Of a DNA stretch of 39,270 nt, positions 29,381 through 34,469 are shown in pieces. The stretch comes from a virus. A model generated the notes under the pieces. That model did no database searches. It saw nothing but the letters and a program-made list of their open reading frames with translations, and was not told the DNA's origin. Both the position numbers and the translations under genes were made by a program. The stretch lies in the IMG/VR virus record IMGVR_UViG_3300023223_001311, positions 1 to 39,270 of that record; one strand, written 5' to 3'. Numbering within the stretch: position 1 is the first letter of the stretch; each line of letters opens with the position of its first letter.

Positions 29381-29566
29381 TTACGGATTCCAGAAAAGCG
29401 CAACGGCTCCCCACAGGAGGGCAAACGCGACACACCCAGCAATGATCCATCCATCATGCCGGTGTCCGTGGGCGATGCGCTGCGTATCCTTGTCGAATGA
29501 CTCTCGCAAGTGGTGTATTTCTTCCTTCGTCATCCCTGTGGTATTGAGGTTGTTAACATCTCGCAT
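29381..29566 (-). CDS. 61-aa tail-anchored membrane protein
   Basis: ATG 29566 with AAGGA 7 nt upstream. A charged helix (GMTKEEIHHLRESFDKDTQR) is followed by one C-terminal membrane span (WIIAGCVAFALLWGAVALFW). N-in/C-out small membrane protein. Could act in exclusion or lysis timing. It sits in the long early minus operon. Confidence 0.65.
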   Translation of the reverse strand: MRDVNNLNTTGMTKEEIHHLRESFDKDTQRIAHGHRHDGWIIAGCVAFALLWGAVALFWNP

Positions 29567-29596
29567 CGTTCATCCTTTCAGGGTGTGCCGGGGTTG

Positions 29597-30307
29597 CTAT
29601 GCTATCTCATTATATTCGTGGTAATAGGCCGCTTCCCACCGCTCATTATCCTCCTGTGGTGTGGGAGTGGGGGGTTTTGACGGGGTAAAGTACAGGCCGC
29701 TTGTGAGCAGGACGCAGTCTGATGAATTGGTAAAGAACCCGCGTGGCCCGCCGAACGGAATGAATACCCATGCATTTTCCGTAATATGTACGACCCCTCC
29801 TATCTTGCCGACTGCGGCCTCCCACCAGTTCTCCGGCGCCAACATGGCCTTGTGAATCGAGGCCATTTTCCGATGCAGATTCTTTGCCCATATATGCTTA
29901 CAACGCGAGGTCGGATCAGGGCAACTGCACCCATGCCCGTTAATCGTATAGCTCTTGGTCGCGTCGGTACTCTTTATGGTGGTATACCCGTCGTGCTCGA
30001 GGACGTCGAACGGAATCGAAGCAGTCTGCGCGCCCTTGAGGATGCGTTTTTCCTCCTCTGGGTACGCATCGAGGGCTTTGGTCAGGGCGATAAACAGCGC
30101 CGCACTTGTGGTTGTGAATGCCTTGTGTATCATGCTATCCTTTTGGTCCTTGTTTTGGTCTGACTGGTGGTCCGGTTTTCCCCAGATGGCCGGGCCACTG
30201 CTCGCACTTGATGGGACGGACTCCTCTTTTTCTCTTCCCTTTTTTTTGTTCTCCCCCTTCCCTTTCTTCTCGTGGACTTTGGCCCAGGCGATCTCTTGAG
30301 CGGTCAT
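29597..30307 (-). CDS. SWIM zinc-finger protein
   Basis: 236 aa. ATG 30307 overlaps the pentapeptide gene stop (ATGA), with AAAGGAG upstream. The N-terminus is Lys-rich and disordered (VHEKKGKGENKKKGREKEES). YTINGHGCSCPDPTSRCKHI (120-139) is a SWIM motif, CxCx6CxH (C127, C129, C136, H138), used for DNA or protein contacts. The C-terminal 80 residues form a beta domain (VVHITENAWVFIPFGGPRGF). Internal Met59 could start a shorter form. Role unknown; SWIM proteins occur with recombination and transposition enzymes. Confidence 0.7.
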   Translation of the reverse strand: MTAQEIAWAKVHEKKGKGENKKKGREKEESVPSSASSGPAIWGKPDHQSDQNKDQKDSMIHKAFTTTSAALFIALTKALDAYPEEEKRILKGAQTASIPFDVLEHDGYTTIKSTDATKSYTINGHGCSCPDPTSRCKHIWAKNLHRKMASIHKAMLAPENWWEAAVGKIGGVVHITENAWVFIPFGGPRGFFTNSSDCVLLTSGLYFTPSKPPTPTPQEDNERWEAAYYHEYNEIA

Positions 30308-30711
30308 GGTGTGCTCCTTTCTGTGCCGCACTTTCTGTAAGCCCCTTGCAGGTCGGCCCCTTGCAGGTTGGCCCCTTGCAGGTTGGCCCATCGCAGGTCG
30401 GCCTCTTGCAGGTTGGCCCATCGCAGGTTGGCCCATCGCAGGTTGGCCCCTTGCAGGGAAGCCCCTTGCAGGGAAGCCCCTTGCAGGTCGGCCTCTTGCA
30501 GGTTGGCCCCTTGCAGGGAAGCCCCTTGCAGGTTGGCCCCTTGCAGGGAAGCCTCTTGCAGGTTGGCCCATCGCAGGTTGGCCCCTTGCAGGTTGGCCCC
30601 TTGCAGGGAAGCCCCTTGCAGGCCTATTAACGCTCCAGGGTATTTTTCCCTTTCGGCGTTCCAGGCTGCGATCCCCTGTGTGGTGAGACGTTCATACATT
30701 TGTGTATCCAT
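30304..30711 (-). CDS. Pentapeptide-repeat protein
   Basis: 135 aa; ATG 30711 with GAGGAG 6 nt upstream. After a 30-residue helical N-terminus come about 18 A(D/N/S)L(Q/R)x pentapeptides (ASLQGANLQGANLRWANLQE and so on), forming a quadrilateral beta-helix that can mimic DNA. Family members such as Qnr and MfpA protect or inhibit gyrase. The nearly identical 15-bp DNA repeats show recent amplification. Overlaps the SWIM gene start, so the two are translated together. Confidence 0.85.
   Translation of the reverse strand: MDTQMYERLTTQGIAAWNAEREKYPGALIGLQGASLQGANLQGANLRWANLQEASLQGANLQGASLQGANLQEADLQGASLQGASLQGANLRWANLRWANLQEADLRWANLQGANLQGADLQGAYRKCGTERSTP
30340..30625 (-). repeat. 15-bp tandem repeats coding pentapeptides
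   Basis: About 18 units of ggccaacctgcaagg-type on the minus strand, with few variants (wobble and CGATGG forms). All frames stay open because of the period, so other frames here are not genes. Confidence 0.9.
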
Positions 30712-30763
30712 CGTCATCTCCTCAGTGTGGATAGCGGGGAGGCGGTGGCCTCCCCAGGGGGTG
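30712..30763 (-). other. Intercistronic hairpin before pentapeptide gene
   Basis: Minus strand: GGGGAGG-CCACCG-CCTCCCC, a 7-bp perfect stem between the stop of the C2H2-like gene and the GAGGAG SD. It may stabilise or process the mRNA. Confidence 0.5.
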
Positions 30764-30991
30764 TTATTCGACGCGGGCAGTATGCAACGCCTGGTTGATT
30801 TCCTCCTGTGAGAGTCCATGCGCTTGACGTAAATGATGGGCAGTATCTCTGCGAGGTGCATTGATAAGCGGGTGGCGCACTCTGGGCTTTGTGCAGGTAT
30901 GGCATGTCCATCTGGGATCTTTCCTGCCTTCTGGCCCCCGTGTGCGAGATAGATCCTGGTCGGGCCGTGGGGTGCGATCGACGTCCATCAT
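30764..30991 (-). CDS. 75-aa C2H2-like zinc protein
   Basis: ATG 30991 (or 30988) with AAGGAG 7 nt upstream. The basic N-terminus (DRTPRPDQDLSRTRGPEGRK) is followed by WTCHTCTKPRVRHPLINAPR, then DTAHHLRQAHG: two Cys and His ligands of a zinc-finger type that often marks phage transcription-related small proteins. The helical end is LSQEEINQALH. The upstream spacer is the structured element A. Confidence 0.6.
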   Translation of the reverse strand: MMDVDRTPRPDQDLSRTRGPEGRKDPRWTCHTCTKPRVRHPLINAPRRDTAHHLRQAHGLSQEEINQALHTARVE

Positions 30992-31015
30992 CGTTCTCTC
31001 CTTCGTGTAGGTGTA

Positions 31016-31102
31016 TCTCCGGGCTGGCAACCGACACCTGCATACCTTGTGCGTGCAGGCGGCCGCATTACACCCCGCATCGGCGGGGCTGCTCTGCGTT
31101 TA
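31016..31102 (-). ncRNA. Structured intercistronic element, copy A
   Basis: On the minus strand it starts at the stop codon (TAAACGCAGAGCA), has hairpin CCCCGC-CGAT-GCGGGG, then GTAATGCGGCCGCC, a CCTGCA...TGCAGG hairpin, then CGGTTGCCAGCCCGGAGA just before the SD region. Flanks match copy B (31429-31509) while the first hairpin has a different sequence. CGCA and TGCG around the hairpin can also pair. Confidence 0.6.
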
Positions 31103-31402
31103 GACTAGCGATTGATACGGCATGGGCTGATCATGGTACCTATCACCGGCGGCATAGGCGTCGATGAGGTGCCAGGCCGAGTCTGTTGAATCCATAGGGA
31201 GAAAGCCGCCATTATGATGCTGGATCTGATAGGCAATCATTCGCTGCAGCTCGTCGGGGGTGCCCTGCAACCGGTCCAGGCAGGTGTGCAAAGACACTTC
31301 CATCTCATCAGCTATTACCAGATGCCGTGTACGATTTGTGGTGCGTTTCCGTATAAGAATCTGACGGGTTTCATCAGTGGCTTGTAGAAATTCATCGATC
31401 AT
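31100..31402 (-). CDS. Hypothetical 100-aa protein
   Basis: ATG 31402 with GAGGAG 8 nt upstream. Helical N-terminal half (MIDEFLQATDETRQILIRKR, then LVIADEMEVSLHTCLDRLQG); GTPDELQRMI resembles GTNDELDKCF in the next-upstream gene, so the two may be distant paralogues. Flanked by structured elements A and B. Function not recognised. Confidence 0.6.
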   Translation of the reverse strand: MIDEFLQATDETRQILIRKRTTNRTRHLVIADEMEVSLHTCLDRLQGTPDELQRMIAYQIQHHNGGFLPMDSTDSAWHLIDAYAAGDRYHDQPMPYQSLV

Positions 31403-31428
31403 CGTCGCATCTCCTCAGTGTTTCGGAT

Positions 31429-31509
31429 CTCTCCGGGCTGGCAACCGTCACCTGCGTGATGCGGGCGGCCGCATTACAGCGCTGTGTAGCGCTGTGCTCT
31501 GCGTTATCC
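31429..31509 (-). ncRNA. Structured intercistronic element, copy B
   Basis: Minus strand from the stop: TAACGCAGAGCA, hairpin ACAGCGCT-ACAC-AGCGCTGT, GTAATGCGGCCGCC, a shorter second arm, GCAGGTG, CGGTTGCCAGCCCGGAGA. Compared with copy A the conserved blocks are the same but the hairpin stem is completely different and still fully paired. Confidence 0.6.
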
Positions 31510-31722
31510 TTCAAGTGGACAGTACGCATCAAAGCATTTGTCCAACTCGTCATTTGTCCCATTGAGTCGTTCAAAGGCAAACCGAATGGCACTCTCGTTA
31601 ACATCGGCGCATGGGTTTTCACAAATGGCCTCAACTTGCCCTTGTACTGCCTCGCCCAAATCATTCCATTTGCGGGAAAAATCGAGCAGATCGGTCCAAT
31701 GGACGGCCTTGAGGGTATTCAT
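31504..31722 (-). CDS. Hypothetical 72-aa protein
   Basis: ATG 31722 with AAGGAG upstream (cacgaaggagataccATG). Helical and acidic: WTDLLDFSRKWNDLGEAVQG, then RFAFERLNGTNDELDKCFDA. First gene of the long minus operon and so expressed early, next to the strongest minus promoter. No family recognised. Confidence 0.6.
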   Translation of the reverse strand: MNTLKAVHWTDLLDFSRKWNDLGEAVQGQVEAICENPCADVNESAIRFAFERLNGTNDELDKCFDAYCPLEG

Positions 31723-31886
31723 GGTATCTCCTTCGTGTTTCGTGTGGTATCTCATCAGCACCTGGCTACCATGCCAGGGGACACTGTCCATGAGGCCCCT
31801 GCCCCTTGCCCTTTTCTCTTCCCGTGCCTGGTTTCGAGGGTACCGGCTCCGGTGGATGGCGCCTGCGGTGCGCTGTCATCCTTGAT
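31723..31886 (-). promoter_or_regulatory. Structured leader of the minus-strand operon
   Basis: About 165 nt between promoter and first gene with no coding frame. Contains CCTGGC-ATGGTA-GCCAGG and GGACA-G-TGTCC hairpins, and a duplicated CACGAAGGAGATACC/GAGATACCACACGAA segment around the SD. Confidence 0.4.
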
Positions 31887-31892
31887 TTACTA

Positions 31893-31922
31893 AGTATACA
31901 TCGATGTAGAATAACATGTCAA
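31893..31922 (-). promoter_or_regulatory. Strong sigma70-like promoter of the long minus operon
   Basis: Minus strand: TTGACA (31922-31917), 18-nt spacer, TATACT (31898-31893). Both hexamers are near consensus. Confidence 0.7.
31897..31908. promoter_or_regulatory. Candidate operator palindrome
   Basis: TACATCGATGTA, a perfect 12-bp palindrome between the -10 and -35 of the minus promoter. Related ATGTAGAA occurs at 31904 and 31927, suggesting repeated half-sites for the adjacent XRE repressor. Confidence 0.5.
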
Positions 31923-31946
31923 GGGTATGTAGAAAAAAATACGCTA

Positions 31947-31975
31947 TTGGCGAAAATAAACTTTTATTGTATACT
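31947..31975 (+). promoter_or_regulatory. Sigma70-like promoter of the XRE repressor
   Basis: TTGGCG (31947-31952), 17-nt spacer, TATACT (31970-31975) with an upstream TG. It ends 21 nt before the repressor ATG. Confidence 0.65.
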
Positions 31976-31996
31976 AAAGGAAAAAAGGGGAACATT

Positions 31997-32236
31997 ATGA
32001 GAGCACGCAATCCATCGCCAATTGGCGCGGCAGTCCTTGCATATCGGCATAAGGTCGGCCAAACACAAATCCAGTTTGGGGCGCTCGTCCAGTTGACGGG
32101 CAATACGATTGCCCGTATTGAAACTGGGGATATTCAAGAGATCCGCACGGGGGCGTTGTGCCGCATTGCGGACGTGTGCGGGTATTCGACAGATTATTTA
32201 CTGGGGCGCGAGGGGGGCGGACATGCAAGAGAATAA
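31997..32236 (+). CDS. XRE/cI-like HTH repressor
   Basis: 79 aa; ATG 31997 with AAAAAGGGGAAC upstream. IGAAVLAYRHKVGQTQIQFG (9-28), then ALVQLTGNTIARIETGDIQE, is a helix-turn-helix of the XRE/lambda-cI class, ending at YSTDYLLGRE, a typical family close. No peptidase domain, so it acts as a short dimeric repressor. Divergent from the long minus operon, whose promoter holds a palindrome. The next gene overlaps its 3' end. Confidence 0.85.
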   Translation: MRARNPSPIGAAVLAYRHKVGQTQIQFGALVQLTGNTIARIETGDIQEIRTGALCRIADVCGYSTDYLLGREGGGHARE

Positions 32237-32549
32237 ATGGCCCCCAGACCTCATCACCGCGCTTCGTGAAGCTGGGCGGCCCCAGCGCCTGGCACTGGCT
32301 CGCCAGACGCCGGAGCAGAAAGCCGGGCAGCGTGCCCAGATGCGAGCGAGCTTTCCAGAGCCGACGGAACACGCCCTGAACGTCTGGCAGGAATTCGCCC
32401 AGGCCGTGCGAGAGTTGCGCCAGGCGGTCGAGGCCTTCCACGAGTCGCTAGCGCAGCAGGTACGCCCCCTCGATGATCAACACCAGCACGATCAAAAAAA
32501 TGAGACACGGGTCCATGCTGAATCTCCCCCGGCCGAACATCGGCCATAA
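32223..32549 (+). CDS. 108-aa helical/coiled-coil protein
   Basis: ATG 32223 lies inside the repressor's end. After a Gln/Arg-rich N-terminus, HALNVWQEFAQAVRELRQAV (about 50-69), then EAFHESLAQQV, is a heptad-like helix. The C-terminus is polar and His/Asp-rich. SD is GGGGCGGAC-like. Translational coupling suggests it works with the repressor, for example as an anti-repressor or co-factor; no direct evidence. Confidence 0.55.
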   Translation: MQENKWPPDLITALREAGRPQRLALARQTPEQKAGQRAQMRASFPEPTEHALNVWQEFAQAVRELRQAVEAFHESLAQQVRPLDDQHQHDQKNETRVHAESPPAEHRP

Positions 32550-32730
32550 CATGCTAGACTGTAGCCGTGGCCTCAGCTATCGCCGGATGAGGTCGCACCT
32601 CCCGTAGGTGCCTGCACAGTTTGTGCCTACGGGAGCGCCATTGATAACGCAGGGGTTGTGGGGATGTGGTACGAGGACGTGTCCATAAAGGATGCCTGTA
32701 GAGGGTGTCCGTCTGGGAAGGGTGCAAAGG
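32550..32730 (+). other. Noncoding gap with long hairpin
   Basis: CTCCCGTAGG (32599-32608) pairs with CCTACGGGAG (32626-32635). Inside it GCACA (32614-32618) pairs with TGTGC (32622-32626) around a GTT loop; the strands share one C. No T-run follows. It may be a small RNA, an mRNA processing site or part of an attachment site. Nothing else is seen in the gap apart from the SD for 32731. Confidence 0.5.
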
Positions 32731-32943
32731 ATGCGGGCGTCTGAAGCGTGGCTCAAGGACTACCAGAAAAAACAGGGGCAACCGCCCGGACAGAAGAAGG
32801 CCGCCGCGCCCGTGATTACACAGGCCCAGGCCCGCTACTACACCACAGAGGCGGCCGCGTGGCAGGCGTATCGGCAGGCGGAGGCCGCCGCGTGGCACGA
32901 GTGCGTAGGAAGGGGGGAGGATGACGCCGTACAAGATATCTGA
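32731..32943 (+). CDS. 70-aa Ala/Gln-rich helical protein
   Basis: ATG 32731 is preferred (AAGGG 8 nt upstream); ATG 32692 would add 13 residues but has its purine run abutting the start. It runs MRASEAWLKDYQKKQGQPPG, then AAAWQAYRQAEAAAWHECVG. Mainly one or two helices, basic N-terminus. Overlaps the next gene by 23 nt. No family recognised. Confidence 0.5.
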   Translation: MRASEAWLKDYQKKQGQPPGQKKAAAPVITQAQARYYTTEAAAWQAYRQAEAAAWHECVGRGEDDAVQDI

Positions 32944-33124
32944 AGGTCCACATCCGGCGCGGCCACCGCTAGGGTATAAACGCAATGGGGATTTTAGGCC
33001 GCTCTGGGTAGCACTGATACTCTACGGGGTGGTGTCCTCACTCACACTGACCGTTATGGTGGTTGAGAAGCTCTGGGGCATTATCTCGCCGTGGTTCTGG
33101 CGGGTGATTGGCGTTTCTCCTTGA
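32921..33124 (+). CDS. 67-aa membrane protein
   Basis: The ATG follows AGGAAGGGGGGAGG. A Pro-rich N-terminal 28 residues leads to one membrane span (ALILYGVVSSLTLTVMVV), then a second aromatic, partly hydrophobic segment (LWGIISPWFWRVIGV). Holin- or antiholin-sized. Start of a run of three small membrane proteins. Confidence 0.55.
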   Translation: MTPYKISEGPHPARPPLGYKRNGDFRPLWVALILYGVVSSLTLTVMVVEKLWGIISPWFWRVIGVSP

Positions 33125-33172
33125 CACATGGGCGCCTTGTGTGTCATAGAGACAGCAGACACGGAGGGGGGG

Positions 33173-33265
33173 GTGTGCATACTAGGCATCATTGGCGGCG
33201 CTGTGGGGGTGACGATGCTGTATATCCTCATCGGGGCGTGGTACGTCATCCGCGAACGTGCATGA
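33173..33265 (+). CDS. 30-aa membrane peptide (GTG start)
   Basis: GTG 33173 with GGAGG 5 nt upstream gives a peptide of ILGIIGGAVGVTMLYILIGA, then WYVIRERA: one membrane span. An in-frame ATG at 33128 would add 15 residues but lacks an SD. Lysis micro-protein candidate. Confidence 0.4.
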   Translation: MCILGIIGGAVGVTMLYILIGAWYVIRERA

Positions 33266-33274
33266 GAGGCAGGC

Positions 33275-33475
33275 ATGCGGTGGGAAAACTGGACGCCACG
33301 CGCTTGCATGATGCTGCTGTTTGTGGCGACCATCTGCGTGATGCTGGTGGGGTCGGTGGTGCTCCCGGTGGTCACGGGTGAACAGATCCCGCCGGAGCGG
33401 AGCGAGGCGGTCAAGGATATCACCTTAGTGATTGTGGGTGGCGTGTTGCATTGGATTACCGAACCGGTGAAATAG
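33275..33475 (+). CDS. 66-aa membrane protein, holin-like
   Basis: ATG 33275 with GAGAGGCAGG upstream. Span 1 MMLLFVATICVMLVGSVVLP, a short polar loop with EQIPPERSEAVKD, span 2 ITLVIVGGVLHWI, short charged tail EPVK: the two-span plan of class II holins. No endolysin gene follows. It precedes virion-type genes directly. Confidence 0.55.
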   Translation: MRWENWTPRACMMLLFVATICVMLVGSVVLPVVTGEQIPPERSEAVKDITLVIVGGVLHWITEPVK

Positions 33476-33485
33476 AGAGGTCATC

Positions 33486-33839
33486 GTGAGTTTTACTGAT
33501 CAATATGCCGTAGGGCAGGACCCAACGTTCAAGACGAAGGTTGAGGTAGGGATACTGAAAGTCGCAGGACAAGTACAAGGCGAGGCCATGGCCGCCATGA
33601 CGCAAGCGCAATGGCGGAAAAGAGCAAGTTTAGCTCAGAACGTTATCCTTGGAGGCGGGCCTCTTATAGCTGCTGATGGTACGGTAATTGTATCATGGGT
33701 TGATCAGTTTAGTATTGTAGTCCCGTCAGCAAATGCGACGATTACTTTAGCAAGTAGTGATGCTGATATTGAGTTTCAGATTGCCGCAAGCTGGGATGAT
33801 ATGGCCGGAGTGACTGGTGAAGATTTGCAAGCGCAATAG
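33486..33839 (+). CDS. Hypothetical 117-aa virion-type protein
   Basis: SD AGAGAGG upstream. The N-terminal helix (AMAAMTQAQWRKRASLAQNV) is followed by beta segments (VSWVDQFSIVVPSANATITL). From about 33590 the codons become AT-rich relative to the rest of the late genes. It resembles small head or tail accessory proteins, without a named family. Confidence 0.55.
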   Translation: MSFTDQYAVGQDPTFKTKVEVGILKVAGQVQGEAMAAMTQAQWRKRASLAQNVILGGGPLIAADGTVIVSWVDQFSIVVPSANATITLASSDADIEFQIAASWDDMAGVTGEDLQAQ

Positions 33840-33857
33840 AGCCATGGGTTAAATAAT

Positions 33858-34469
33858 ATGGCTACGCCTAGTAAAACTGTAGGTACAAGTATTATAGCGC
33901 ACGCACTGGTAACGCATCCAGGTACTGTTATAGGTGCTGCTCAAGCTGTAGCTACAGCAATACAAGTTACGTTGTTTTTAGATCAAGGTTTCGTTGAAGC
34001 AGCAGTTAATACTAATCCTGCTAGTTGGTTGATACAGGTTTCAGCTCAGTCGTCAGGTGATGAAGATTGGTACACTATACAGGAGATATTATTGTCTGAA
34101 AATGGGACTCCTGCTGATGAAAATTTAACCGCAACAGAAGCAATCGGTGAAGATGAATTAGCTATGGTTGCTACAACAGGGTTTGCAGCAGGTGAGTATG
34201 TATATATACAAGATACCGGAACTTTAGCTAATAGTGAGTGGGGCTTGATTCAAGCTTTACTGACTGGTCCAGTTCGCATGCATTTATTAGATGGGTTGAC
34301 TACTGGGAAAGATAGCTCTGATACTGCCTGGGGCCAAGCTGAGAGAAATATTGTGACGCTTAATCTTGAAAGTATAGCAAGATATAGGGTGGTGTATATG
34401 CATGCGGGAGCTGCGGGAGCTAATACGCATATCAGAGCTACGGCAACCGTAGAGGATAGTTTTGGATAA
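33858..34469 (+). CDS. Putative virion protein, AT-rich gene
   Basis: 203 aa, all-beta with Ala/Thr strands (SIIAHALVTHPGTVIGAAQA, then WLIQVSAQSSGDEDWYTIQE) and an ATTGFAAGEYVYIQDTGTL segment typical of phage surface proteins. Codon use is TA-rich, unlike neighbours. The last base overlaps the next ATG (TAATG). Likely partner of the fibre gene that follows. Confidence 0.55.
   Translation: MATPSKTVGTSIIAHALVTHPGTVIGAAQAVATAIQVTLFLDQGFVEAAVNTNPASWLIQVSAQSSGDEDWYTIQEILLSENGTPADENLTATEAIGEDELAMVATTGFAAGEYVYIQDTGTLANSEWGLIQALLTGPVRMHLLDGLTTGKDSSDTAWGQAERNIVTLNLESIARYRVVYMHAGAAGANTHIRATATVEDSFG

Noticed and set aside
30340-30625. CRISPR-like array
   Set aside because: The tandem repeats have no spacers and encode a pentapeptide protein.
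30118-30811. Plus-strand open frames rich in Pro-Leu-Gln-Val-Gly opposite the pentapeptide gene
   Set aside because: They exist only because the 15-bp repeat keeps every frame open; the minus strand gives the known pentapeptide pattern and has an SD.
31016-31509. Twister-ribozyme resemblance of the repeated spacers (TAA, AATGC, AGCCCGG)
   Set aside because: Individual words resemble the twister core, but the order of helices differs: a local hairpin follows the UAA and there is no P2 partner after the AGCCCGG block.
31737-31758. Hammerhead-ribozyme look-alike on the minus strand (CTGATGAG ... CGAAAC)
   Set aside because: The ten bases between the two core boxes cannot form stem II, and no flanking stems I and III are evident.
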